Positions 1-9,185 of a stretch of DNA of 64,000 nucleotides are shown piece by piece. A model generated the notes under the pieces. It was not told the DNA's origin, ran no database searches, and saw only the letters and a program-made list of their open reading frames with translations. Positions within the stretch are counted from its first letter, which is position 1; each line of letters begins with the position of its first letter. The translations under genes were made by a program, and so were the position numbers. This DNA comes from Cercospora beticola (lineage: Eukaryota; Ascomycota; Dothideomycetes; Mycosphaerellales; Mycosphaerellaceae): positions 1,860,001-1,924,000 of the forward strand of contig NC_088937.1 in assembly GCF_033473495.1 (NCBI RefSeq), given 5' to 3'.

Positions 1-560
1 GTATATGTCCCCTCGTACTGTTTGAACCGAATCGTGGCTTCGCCGCGTTGACCGGTGACGTTTCTTTCGAAACGTCCAGGACTCGTGTTTTGAGCGAATG
101 GGTCCTTGGGAATGTAGCGTGTCAAGTTGAGCTGTGGCGTGGACACAGTCTCCTGCAGTGGTGAGCGTCTCCATTTGCCCATCACATATCCAGTGACGTT
201 GTTGTATAGCGGGATGGGATTTCTCCCTTCTGCGTGTCCCTCCAAGGCCGCAGTTCCCCAGTCGCCCAGCGCATATTCCAGCCGCTCTTGCGCCCGTGCT
301 CTCACCGCAGGCACGGCGTCCCAGATGAAGCCACTATCTGTCTCGAAGCCTGTGATGTTCGCTGTCGGGCCCTCGCGCTCGACTTCGGTACTCCATGATG
401 AATTTCCAATTGCCCACAACTGCTCCTGCTCGGCAACAATGGCATCTTTGACGGTCGGACGGGCGGCAAAGCCGGGCTGGCGTAGGGGTTGGTGAGATTG
501 ACTGAACCAGAACCAGGTCAGGAAGACTAGGGGCAGCAGCACATTCCTTCGATCCGCCAT
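1..560 (-). CDS. Dsc1/Tul1-like Golgi/endosome RING E3 ubiquitin ligase, N-terminal part
   Basis: Open reading frame that runs off the left edge; the ATG is at 558-560. About 186 residues are visible. They begin with a hydrophobic stretch (residues about 7-20, rich in L, V, F and W) that would be a signal anchor. A segment with several N-glycosylation sequons (NSS, NIT, NVT, NLT) follows, with a short ANITGFETDSGFIWD block. This arrangement matches the lumenal N-terminus of fungal Dsc1/Tul1 transmembrane ubiquitin ligases, which act in the Dsc complex at Golgi/endosomes (SREBP processing and membrane-protein quality control). The diagnostic multi-helix region and RING finger would lie outside the window, so the name rests on the N-terminus only. 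No intron is needed in the visible part. Confidence 0.6.
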   Translation of the reverse strand, partial: MADRRNVLLPLVFLTWFWFSQSHQPLRQPGFAARPTVKDAIVAEQEQLWAIGNSSWSTEVEREGPTANITGFETDSGFIWDAVPAVRARAQERLEYALGDWGTAALEGHAEGRNPIPLYNNVTGYVMGKWRRSPLQETVSTPQLNLTRYIPKDPFAQNTSPGRFERNVTGQRGEATIRFKQYEGTY

Positions 561-1296
561 CCACCACAGTCCATTGCACGGCAGCAGGCAGGAGAGGTGT
601 CGTCTGTCTGTTCTCGGAGGATCCTCGCGCCTCCTCAATTAGCCTCGGCGCTAGTGCAGGCAGAACAGATGGCGCGTGCTCGCCGATCTGTGCGTCATCT
701 TCCACTCTCTCCTTGCAGATTTGTTCTCTACACCTCGCAGAAGTTGCGACATGGAAGCGCGTAGTACGAGGGACCCGAGCCGGCTACTCGATCGTGAACA
801 GATACCCGCAAAGGTGTTCATGATGTGTATTGGCAGAGTTTCGGCTCATGCAGGCCGACGAGCTCCGACAACGTTATCTCTTATCGGAAGTGGGGCAGCC
901 ACTTCGACTACTGCCTGCTCGTGATGCATCGTCCTGGAGCTTCACCATCTGCTGATCAGCAGTCGAGAGCTGTCGCTGCTCTGCCGCTGGCACCGCGACA
1001 AGCACACGTAGCTCTGCTATACAACGCGCCTTCCTCGCATTGCGTGCGCTCGCTCGTCTGCAAGTGAAGGTGTTGGTGTCACCGCCGCACGCGTTTCAGG
1101 GCGGCCCCAGGCAGCAAGCAAGCTGTGAGTGAACGTGCAGTCCCCCGCCCTGCCGCTGCCGCTCTGTACCAGCAATTCGACGACCACTGCTCCATTTCCG
1201 CCCTCTTCCACCTTGTCACCACTTCACTTTCCTTCACTCCGCCGCGTCCAGTTTTGCCTGCTTGCCGCGACAACACCAATTGCCATTGCCATTGCC
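561..1296. promoter_or_regulatory. divergent intergenic region
   Basis: About 740 bases between two divergently transcribed genes, presumably holding both promoters and 5' UTRs. I see no convincing gene, tRNA or repeat in it. Pyrimidine-rich sequence occurs just before the start at 1297. Confidence 0.5.
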
Positions 1297-3774
1297 ATGG
1301 CCGCCGCCCGCCAGGACGCCGACGCCGTGGCCGAGCCCGCCATGGACTCCCAGCTGACAGGTCATGTGTCACAGGCTGCCGGTGAAGGTCAACTGTTCTC
1401 GCCGCCGTCTTCGCCCTCTCCACCTGAGGCTGCTCAGCACCCGTACAACTTCGACTTCCCCACCTTGGAAGACGACGGCTCTGTGTCGGACCTCACTACC
1501 CACCAAGCACGACCCGGACCCTACGCAACTCCTCCAGCCGCTCTGAGCGCACTGGGAAACAAGAACATGGCCGATCGCGGCTACACGAGCGAGTCGGAAG
1601 GCTCTCTCGCCGACCAATATGACATGATCGACCACGACGACTTGTCTGAGATCTCCAACGACGATCATGACACCGCCAGCATCACCTCGAATGAACAGGA
1701 CCACGATGGCCGCTTCACACCAGAACTACCAGAGAGTGAGCAAGAGGAGGACGAAGCACAATATGTGGACACCGCACTCGAGTTCCAAGACGTGACTGAT
1801 TTGACCAGCGGCACAACTTCCCATCTGCCCAGTTCGTCGGTGGTCATGGTTGACTCGTCCACTGCCCAGCAGATTCAGGCCGAGAACGAGCTGATCGACA
1901 GCTACATGTCTGATGATCTTGAGACACCACGACAGTCCGTTCTGCCAGTGCCAGTGCCAGAACCGAAGGGCCACACTGCTGCCAGCCAGCCCCCACTCAA
2001 GATCCTCTTTGTCTCCAACGAAGATGAGACCCAGGCCGACATGGATCTGATCGTCTCTCGTGTCACCGCTGCTATGCGGCCTTCATCGTCCGACGCTGTC
2101 AACCACCACAGGGTGGTCCGCTTGCCCCCAACACCAGCAGAAGCCGACTCATCAGCCATGACTGTTGTATACGGTCCAAACGGCGTCGAAGCAACCGTTC
2201 AGCACTGTGTCACTGCTAAGCGCCAATCGTTCGGTTCATATGCTTTCTGTTTGAAGGACCACGACGGCTTCCGACACCCGTGGATCACGGTCAGTGCAGA
2301 TGGCAAGTTTGACGGGCAGAAGCCGGACTTGATCATCTATCACGCACGCCACTACGGAGCTGAGGTTGCTATGGAGGCAGTGGCCAACTTGAAGGTTCCA
2401 AGCTTCGCCATCCTCGAGAAAGACATAGGTTATCTCGAATCCCGAATTCCTGGCCTTTCCGGAGCGTCCCAGGTCATTGTCAAAGGCGAGGACTTCATAG
2501 GGATGGACCGTGTAGCACTGTCCCGCAAAATCGGTAATGTTGTCGGACAAGCACCAAACAAGTCAGTCCCAGAACGCGTAGCGTGGGTCGCCCCATCGAT
2601 CAAATCGTTCGCAGCGGTGTCAGCCATCGCAGCTCTCATCTTCGCCATGTTCTTCGCGGCTGTACTGTCCCCTGGTGCTGATCTGGCTTGTGACCTGACT
2701 GGTGACCTACTGGCTCGACGCGAAGCATTATCCTCCTCTCTAGTCAGTCTCGCGAGCGAGGGCACTCTACCAAATGCCACCAGTCTTGTGGACATGAACG
2801 AATTGCTGCCAGAATGCAGCGAGCACTCGGCCAGTCTTGCGTGCAAGACGGGCGCAGCCTTTGAGTGGCTGCCACCTCACCATGTGATGCTCTCCCTGTT
2901 GCGCCACAGCAATGATTCTCGGCCCGTCATTCCAAAGTTCTCGAGGTTCTCGGCATCCAATCGCATCGATGTCGCATTCAACATCAACGAGCTCATTGAT
3001 GGGGTATACCTCCTCACGATCGACCCAAGTGAGGTTTACGGTGGTATCGAATTCAACGCTAGCAGCGCAAAGCCTTCGTGGAGCTTCGCCGCTATCAATT
3101 ATTATGGGCCACGCTCGCGGCGGCCGCAGAGTGTTGAAAAGGCCGGCACCGAGGTTGGAACGAGGATTGGCAACGACATTGCCTCTATGACCAAGACCGT
3201 ACAAAAGCTCAATGGCATTCTCTCTCATGAGATTGCTGCTAGCGTCCAGGCAACATGCAACGTCACTTCTCAGCTTGCACTCTACATGAGCCGTGAATTG
3301 CAGGTATTCGGCAAGACCACCGGCTCAATGCTCCACAAAGCTGGACGCGCCAACAAAGAGGTCGCCAAAACCTTCGTCAAAGACTTGACAGTCATTCAGC
3401 AAGATGTCGTGAAGTTCACGAAGGATGTTTCGCTGTCATTCAAGTCTTCCATGATGGCAGTCAAGAGTAATACCAAAGCTTTGATTCAATCTCCCCTGGC
3501 TCGATCCCGCCAACGTGTGCAAGAGCTCAAACAAGCTTTGCAATCCAAGAAGATTGACAGTGAGGCTGCGAAGGCGGACGTGGTGGACAGGGTAAAGATC
3601 CAGCGACGTCTAAGGAACGCAATGTCGAAGATCGAGGCTAAGTATAAGGCCGCTCGGCCATACTCCAATCAACCTGCTGGTTCTAAAGCATTGCCAAAGG
3701 TACCAAATAGATGCACGAAGACTGGCAAAATCCATGGACAGCGCCTTACTCCTGCTGCTGCTCAGCGCCGTTAG
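1297..3774 (+). CDS. conserved single-pass membrane protein with acidic disordered N-terminus
   Basis: Uninterrupted frame of 825 residues. The ATG at 1297 sits in an optimal GCCATGG context; the frame is open upstream, but only through a non-ATG start and low-complexity sequence. The first ~250 residues are disordered and rich in D, E, S and P. Residues about 260-430 look folded. One strong hydrophobic helix lies at about 436-458. The segment after it (about 460-680) has several N-glycosylation sequons and paired cysteines, consistent with a lumenal domain. The C-terminal ~150 residues are basic and helical, with repeated K/Q/S-rich heptad-like sequence. I do not recognise the family and assign no function. 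It is convergent with the gene ending at 4335. Confidence 0.8.
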   Translation: MAAARQDADAVAEPAMDSQLTGHVSQAAGEGQLFSPPSSPSPPEAAQHPYNFDFPTLEDDGSVSDLTTHQARPGPYATPPAALSALGNKNMADRGYTSESEGSLADQYDMIDHDDLSEISNDDHDTASITSNEQDHDGRFTPELPESEQEEDEAQYVDTALEFQDVTDLTSGTTSHLPSSSVVMVDSSTAQQIQAENELIDSYMSDDLETPRQSVLPVPVPEPKGHTAASQPPLKILFVSNEDETQADMDLIVSRVTAAMRPSSSDAVNHHRVVRLPPTPAEADSSAMTVVYGPNGVEATVQHCVTAKRQSFGSYAFCLKDHDGFRHPWITVSADGKFDGQKPDLIIYHARHYGAEVAMEAVANLKVPSFAILEKDIGYLESRIPGLSGASQVIVKGEDFIGMDRVALSRKIGNVVGQAPNKSVPERVAWVAPSIKSFAAVSAIAALIFAMFFAAVLSPGADLACDLTGDLLARREALSSSLVSLASEGTLPNATSLVDMNELLPECSEHSASLACKTGAAFEWLPPHHVMLSLLRHSNDSRPVIPKFSRFSASNRIDVAFNINELIDGVYLLTIDPSEVYGGIEFNASSAKPSWSFAAINYYGPRSRRPQSVEKAGTEVGTRIGNDIASMTKTVQKLNGILSHEIAASVQATCNVTSQLALYMSRELQVFGKTTGSMLHKAGRANKEVAKTFVKDLTVIQQDVVKFTKDVSLSFKSSMMAVKSNTKALIQSPLARSRQRVQELKQALQSKKIDSEAAKADVVDRVKIQRRLRNAMSKIEAKYKAARPYSNQPAGSKALPKVPNRCTKTGKIHGQRLTPAAAQRR

Positions 3775-4334
3775 GGATGGTTCTGATCAACGGTCGAGCA
3801 GTGTAGCAACTGGGAAGGCGTTTGGATCAACAGGACAAGGCGTATGTTCATTTTGCAAGGTTGGGCGTGTTGCAGAACTACAGCAAGACGGTAGGCTATA
3901 CGAGTTATAGCCACGTTTTCGCATGCGAAAGGCGTAGGATCAGGCCGCGGGAAAACACGAGATACCACGTTTGAAACTGCACGAATACTGTACTGGTTCT
4001 GAGATTGAGAGCTCGTCATCAGAAGCGCACCAGTTGGAAGCTTTGCGCTTTGCAGAGCAAAATAATTCAGACAATGACAATGTTGACACATTCGTCAGAC
4101 TCGACCTCCCTTTTCTGTGATGATGCAATTGTCCCCGTCGACTTCGGTAGCATCCCTACTCCATCTTCGGTGGCATGACGAAGCTCTCCTCTTCGGTACA
4201 TGTAGACAGGTCTCGTCATGGCAGCTGGTTCCGTCAAGTGTCCGTTGTAATGCTGATTGTAGTCCACTGAGATTTCCATCCAGCCGCCCCGTCAACTTCT
4301 CCACCTTCAGCCGTTGATAAGTCCCTCTTGCATC
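3775..4334. other. convergent intergenic region
   Basis: Two 3' ends face each other across 560 bases. No open frame here has codon structure or motifs I would defend; it most likely holds two 3' UTRs. Confidence 0.5.
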
Positions 4335-5327
4335 TCACAACCCACCCTTTCCCTTCATCATTGCCCGATACCTCTCAATTACATCCTTCCTCGCCTGTCC
4401 CAATTCCTCCCTCCTCTTCAAACTCCCACTCTTCCCTGGAACATTTTCCACTTCGACTTTGGCCCCATTCCTCACTTTGAACTTCTCTCTCACAGGTTTC
4501 AATTCCGGCGGTGCTTGCACCACATCATGTAACCCCTTCGGTTTCTCCCTCTTCTCTTTCAATACTGCCCAAGGATCCTCATCTTTATCCGCAGCTTCCG
4601 TGAGCATGCGTTTATTCTTCGCTTTGCGGCCTTCGGACGAAAGATGGATCGCTTGACCGCCGAGAGATGTTGCGAGCTCTTCGTCTTTCTCTTCTTGCTC
4701 TTCGAGGAATTCTTCTTCGGCTTCTTTGCGTTTGCGATCGGTTTCGCGCCATTCGGCGTACATGCGATGTAGTCTTTTCTCTGTTTTGGTTTGTCGTTCT
4801 TTTGCGCCTTCTACTTTTTTGCGGTTTTGGGAGATGCCGCTTAAGGGTAGGGCTTGATTGACTCGGGCTGCGAAGTCTGCGAGACGCTCGCCGGGTTGGA
4901 TTTTGAGCTTTGCGGCTGTCTCTTCGACTTCTTTCTGTTCGGCTTGGTCGGTTGCTTCGGCGTTTGTCGCGGTGATTGTGGATTTGTTCGTGGACCTTTT
5001 GGGCTTTTTGACTCCGTCGTCGAGACCGCTGCGTTGTCGTTTGCCGGTTTGTTGGAGGTGCATCATCCGGGCGAAGGCTCGGGGTGTGTCGTCTCCCTTA
5101 TATGTAATTGCTGCATTGCTCTGTCTTTTGGGCTGTGGTTTCGGTGTGCCTCTTTTCGCTTTGTGGTGCTTCTTCTCGACTTTTTCGTAGGATGCGAGCG
5201 GTCGGGCGAGTTTCGTCGGAGGGAGATCGAAGCTGTTATGGTATTAGAACCGGATGTACACTGGCTTTCACGCAATCGCATACTGATCCTTGTCATTCTC
5301 CCGCTTTCTCTTGTGCTTGTGAGGCAT
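4335..5327 (-). CDS. basic coiled-coil, probably nuclear/nucleolar, conserved fungal protein
   Basis: Two exons: 5284-5327 and 4335-5232, with a 51-bp GTATGC...CAG intron at 5233-5283. The short first exon encodes a start rich in K, R and H (MPHKHKRKREND). The second supplies DLPPTKLARPL, then TPRAFARMM and the strongly patterned segment QPGERLADFAARVNQALPL, followed by a long charged coiled coil. Fungal homologues share this PHKHKRKR start and the ADFAARV block, which supports the exon join. Total about 313 residues. Basic composition suggests the nucleolus or RNA binding, but this is inference. It is divergent from the MFAP1 gene, with 173 bases between the two starts, so they probably share a promoter. 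Confidence 0.8.
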
Positions 5328-5500
5328 GTTGGGCGTGTGATGTGGTTTGCGACAGAGTGAACTGCTGCTTGGACGTCGGAAAGTTTGGAACTTCGTCGGC
5401 ACCCCGCAAAATTGTCCTGACTCGCGCCTTCACATGAAGGCTTCGCGACTTTCCACTTCAGATTTGTGTTCTGCATCAACTTGCCAGGAACCTCGCCAGC

Positions 5501-6688
5501 ATGCCTCCTCCGTCGAGTCGCATGACCAAGCAGCCCGTCCGGCCTGCACGATTCTTTCCGGGCAAAGCAGTAGCCGAGGATCCTGATTCTGAAGAAGAGG
5601 ACTCTGAGGACGAGGAAGACGAGCCATCTGCGCCAAAGGCCCCAGCACCAAAGGCGACATCGTTTCCGAAAAAGCTTGCGATTGGCGAAGTAAAGCCAGC
5701 ACCTAAAGCACCAGAGCAGAAACCTGAGGCGCCCGACCTCGATGGATTTGTCACTGCGTCAGAGTCGGAAGAGGACGATGAAGACGGAAGTGGTAGCGAA
5801 GAGGACAGCTCAGAAGAGGATGAGGATAGCAGCTCTGACGATGAGCCCAAAAAGCCCATGCTTGCACCAAAGTTCATTTCTAAGGCCAAGCGAGCACAAC
5901 AAAGCACGCCTGCAGTATCCGAGGAACAGAAAGCTGCAGAGGAGGAACGCCTACGGAAGGAGAAAGCAGACGCATTGTTACAAGCACAGGTTGAGAGGGA
6001 AATTGCTCTGAAAAAGGCTGGGAAGAAGAACTGGGACGATGACGATGTGCCGCAGGATGAAGTGGACGACACAGATGGATTGGATCCGGAGGCGGAAAGA
6101 GCTGCTTGGAAATTGCGAGAGCTGAAACGAGTGCAACGAGACCGCAATGCTCTCATCGAGAAAGAGAAGATGTTGGAAGAGATTGAGCGCCGACGAAACA
6201 TGACGGAAGAGGAGAGGGCAGCTGAAGATGCCGAGAAGATTGCGAAGCAGGAAGCGGAGCGTGAAGAAAGAGGACAGATGGGGCACATGCAAAAGTACTT
6301 TCACAAGGGCGCCTTCTTCGACCCAGACGCTGAGCAAGACGAGGAGGTCAAGGCTGCTCTCACGCGTTCTATTGCTGGGCGGAAGTTTGTGGATGAGGCG
6401 AGTGACAAGACTGTTCTGCCCGAGTATATGCAAATTCGGGATGCCACAAAGCTAGGCAAGAAGGGTAGAACGAAGTACAAAGATTTGAAGAATGAGGATA
6501 CAGGACGCTGGGGAACTGATATCGGGCGGAAGAAGCGAGACTATGATGGGCTGGACGACCGCTTCAAACCTGACGAGAGCCGTGGAACTGCGTATGACAG
6601 TACTGGAGCAAATTCTGCGCCCCTGGGTGAAAGGCGGAGGAGAGACGATGATGGCAGGAGAGATGAGAAGAGGCCACGATATGACTGA
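5501..6688 (+). CDS. MFAP1 family spliceosomal protein
   Basis: Intact single-exon frame of 395 residues. The N-terminal half is acidic, with E/D/S tracts. The C-terminal half is the MFAP1 domain: WKLRELKRVQRDR, EEIERRRNMTEEER, then GQMGHMQKYFHKGAFF, followed by YMQIRDATKLGKKGRTKYKD and NEDTGRWG. MFAP1 proteins associate with the precatalytic spliceosome (tri-snRNP stage) and are needed for pre-mRNA splicing. Length and domain order are typical of fungal members. Start ATG at 5501 (CAGCATGCC). Confidence 0.93.
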   Translation: MPPPSSRMTKQPVRPARFFPGKAVAEDPDSEEEDSEDEEDEPSAPKAPAPKATSFPKKLAIGEVKPAPKAPEQKPEAPDLDGFVTASESEEDDEDGSGSEEDSSEEDEDSSSDDEPKKPMLAPKFISKAKRAQQSTPAVSEEQKAAEEERLRKEKADALLQAQVEREIALKKAGKKNWDDDDVPQDEVDDTDGLDPEAERAAWKLRELKRVQRDRNALIEKEKMLEEIERRRNMTEEERAAEDAEKIAKQEAEREERGQMGHMQKYFHKGAFFDPDAEQDEEVKAALTRSIAGRKFVDEASDKTVLPEYMQIRDATKLGKKGRTKYKDLKNEDTGRWGTDIGRKKRDYDGLDDRFKPDESRGTAYDSTGANSAPLGERRRRDDDGRRDEKRPRYD

Positions 6689-6920
6689 ACTTCCGCGCGC
6701 AAGAAACCATTCGGTCTATGAAGCAAGTTGGTGAAGCGGTTGCAAATGTTGGCTTGGGGCTCGTGGGCCGGAAGCGCAGCTGCCTGGTCACTACATGCTT
6801 GCAATATCCCTGTTGCATGTTTTGGTCATAGCTCGCGCTTCCCTCGAGGCAATTTCTTGCGCTGCAGCAACAATCATCTTATCCTCACTCAATCCGACCC
6901 GGACGTCCAATACGACACGC

Positions 6921-7813
6921 ATGGCGGCGCTAGAAGGGAGTGTCATCACTGCAGGCTCAGGCTCAGACGTAGGCTCCCTCGGGACACTATCAGCGACGCT
7001 ACTGACATTCTGCCGCAGGGTCATGGCACTGACGGGTGGCGGAGCACCGTGACACGCGCACTACGCACTACTGAGCTATTGGAAGCCATTCTAAGCAAGC
7101 TCTCACCGAGAGATTTGTTCGTGCTCCAACGCGTGGATCGGTGCTGGCGTGACACGATCCAGATGTCTCCTGAACTGCAAAAGTCGATGTTCTACAGGTC
7201 AGAAGAGCCACGGACCGCTATCGCTATCGACTGGTCAGATGAGGAATTCGACGAGATAGGTCGCCCGATGCAAGGTCTAAGGGTCTCTGCTCGGCTGCCC
7301 CTTACAAAAATGCCCCCAGGCCAAGAATGGCGGATCGGAGCCCGAATCAACGATATGGTGTTCGAGCCTGGCGGTCTTTTCCCATTCCATAGGCCACCCA
7401 ATATACACTGGGAGGTGCACGAGCGCCACAATAATCTCATGGACATGCCAAAGTCTAGTCTAGACCAGCTCACCCGTGCAAGGGCAGGTGATTCTCGTTG
7501 GCTGATGCACGTCATACAGCCGCCAGTGGCCGAAGTCTCTTTCAAAATTCATGGAAAGCATCCGCTGCGATTTCGGCCAAGTCGTACAGTTTGCAAACGA
7601 GACTCAGGCGGAGTCCTCGTGCGAGATATAATAGAAGAGCTTGAGCGACAACTCCTCGATTTGGGCGAACAGCGGATAAGAGATGATGAATACATCAGAC
7701 TCTCTTACAATTCAGCGAAAACAATTTGCGGGCATCCGATGATCTCCTTGAACGAAATGGAGAATGCCGAGCTGGCAAGGCGCACGCGTGATGCACCGGT
7801 AAAACAGGCATAA
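6921..7813 (+). CDS. F-box domain protein
   Basis: Two exons: 6921-6968 and 7019-7813, with a 50-bp GTAGGC...CAG intron (6969-7018) carrying a CTGAC branch point. The product is about 280 residues. An F-box lies at about residues 29-75 (TTELLEAILSKLSPRDLFVLQRVDRCWRDTI). The rest is a substrate-side region without repeats that I can name. F-box proteins link substrates to SCF ubiquitin ligases through Skp1; large families of such short single-F-box proteins are common in Dothideomycetes. An alternative start upstream in the continuous frame lacks an ATG. Confidence 0.8.
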
Positions 7814-7892
7814 CAATAGCCAAGCTTTTGCAGAAAACAGCCGGCTGAATATGGAAACTATGAGGCTTTGAGCGTCTTGGCTACCTAGTGCT

Positions 7893-7906
7893 GTCTCAGT
7901 TGAGAC
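7893..7906. promoter_or_regulatory. 14-bp perfect palindrome upstream of secreted-protein gene 1
   Basis: GTCTCAGTTGAGAC, a perfect dyad ending 140 bases before the ATG at 8046. The equivalent position upstream of the neighbouring paralogue (8389-8404) has a different sequence but keeps dyad symmetry (GGTCT, 6-base spacer, AGACC). Conserved symmetry with changed bases suggests a dimeric regulator site; this is inference. Confidence 0.35.
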
Positions 7907-8045
7907 GAACTAGTTCACCTTCATGATTGCATAGTCTCCTAGGCACGGAAGGGAAGAAATTACTCATTTGATGCCATGGCCTCAGATAAAAGGAGTGTTT
8001 TCGTCCACTGTTTCTTGCATCAACCACTACAGGATCATCCTCAAA

Positions 8046-8278
8046 ATGAACTTCCTTCAATACATCCTTGGCACTGCCCTCATGGCATCTACCTGCCTTT
8101 GTCTAGCAATACCTAAGCCAGTCTGCCACGTCGATTGCCTTGGTGGGCCCAAGAAGGAAATACCAACGCCCGAGAACTGCGACCCTAACAACCGTGCGTT
8201 CAGATCGATTCCTGGCTGATTGGGAAATCTGTGCTTTCAACTGACTGCCTGAATTTAGGCGAAAAGCCATGCAAATGA
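8046..8278 (+). CDS. small secreted four-cysteine protein, copy 1
   Basis: Two exons: 8046-8193 and 8259-8278, with a 65-bp intron (GTGCGT...TTTAG, branch CTGAC). The product is 55 residues: a hydrophobic signal peptide (about 1-21) and a mature part of about 34 residues with cysteines at 27, 31, 45 and 54. Without splicing the frame also stops soon (8219), but the fourth cysteine is then lost. The downstream paralogue shows the same exon structure and the same X8 spacing before the last cysteine, which supports the spliced form. Such proteins are candidate effectors or secreted antimicrobial peptides; I recognise no named family. Confidence 0.65.
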
Positions 8279-8388
8279 AAAGTGGTCAAGGTTGAACGAG
8301 AGACAGAAATGATCGACCGCTAGTCCTTGATGGGCAGTTGTTCAGACATGGAAGCTGTGAAGTTCATGGCGTCTTGACTAAGTAGTGC

Positions 8389-8404
8389 GGTCTCAATCCA
8401 GACC
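8389..8404. promoter_or_regulatory. dyad-symmetric element upstream of secreted-protein gene 2
   Basis: GGTCT and AGACC arms around a 6-base spacer, at the position matching the palindrome 7893-7906 in the duplicated upstream sequence. Candidate shared regulator site. Confidence 0.3.
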
Positions 8405-8515
8405 GACTAGTCTAGTCTCATGAGCACAGGAGAGGAAGGAGCATTTATCAATTGCGAAGTCCTTGGATATGTACATTACATTCGTCTTACTTTTGCGTCG
8501 ACTTTCAGGCCCAAA

Positions 8516-8732
8516 ATGAAACTTTTCCAATTGATTCTTGGCGCTGTACTTATGGCAGCTTCTTCCTGTGCTGCGGCTCCCTCCGAACCCCCAAAGTGCA
8601 CCGAAAAATGTCTTGGTCCCAAGATAAAAATACAAAAGCCCGAGAATTGCGATCGTTATAACCGTGCGTTCAGACGCGGCTTTGGCGTGGTCTGGTTCTG
8701 ACTTGTTGAATTTAGGCGTAAACTCCTGTTGA
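8516..8732 (+). CDS. small secreted four-cysteine protein, copy 2
   Basis: Two exons: 8516-8663 and 8716-8732, with a 52-bp intron (GTGCGT...TTTAG, branch CTGAC). The product is 54 residues: a signal peptide (about 1-21) and mature cysteines at 28, 32, 45 and 54. It is paralogous to the gene at 8046: both start M-(N/K)-(L/F)-(L/F)-Q with a LILG/YILG core, and share CLG, PENCD and NR. The intron sits at the identical codon (after the first base of the Arg codon). The two genes form a tandem duplicate about 470 bases apart, with related upstream sequence. Function unknown; secretion is predicted from the N-terminus. Confidence 0.65.
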
Positions 8733-9185
8733 TAGCGAACACGATTGAAAGAGAGACATACACTATCGCCCATGGACCTTTGTCGAACAAACTCTCCAGA
8801 GATAATATTTGCAGGCACGACGATTCTGATGCAAGAGAGGGGATCTGTTGGTCGGATGAGTCTTCAGCACAGCGACATGGCAGGGCGGGGGAAATTTGCA
8901 AAAATCACGAAAGAGGACATGGCATAGTCTTCACGACATAGTTCACGGTAGCCTTGCTCCATCTAACTAGACCATTCGTGCTTTTTCGTTCACAAGTTGC
9001 GGTCGGCCAATCAAAGACCGTTCGGAGGCAGTTCCGCCTTGGCGTTGCAAGCAGCGGGGCAATTCGAGTTCGAATCAACTTCCGCGTCACTTCACCTCCA
9101 ACCACACTTTTGCCATTCGGCGTTCACATTTTGACCAATCAACTCCACATGCGCCTCGTCGTCGCGGACGAGATGCGCGACGAAG
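8733..9185. promoter_or_regulatory. intergenic region upstream of the TFIIIC subunit gene
   Basis: Contains only short open frames without motifs. An AGTTCGAATC string near 9049 resembles a Pol III B box, but no tRNA cloverleaf can be built around it. Confidence 0.4.

Noticed and set aside
1129..1296. N-terminal extension of the membrane protein at 1297
   Set aside because: It needs a GTG start and is low-complexity; 1297 has an optimal ATG context.
8985..9065. tRNA-like B-box string AGTTCGAATC near 9049
   Set aside because: No T stem, anticodon arm or acceptor pairing can be built around it.
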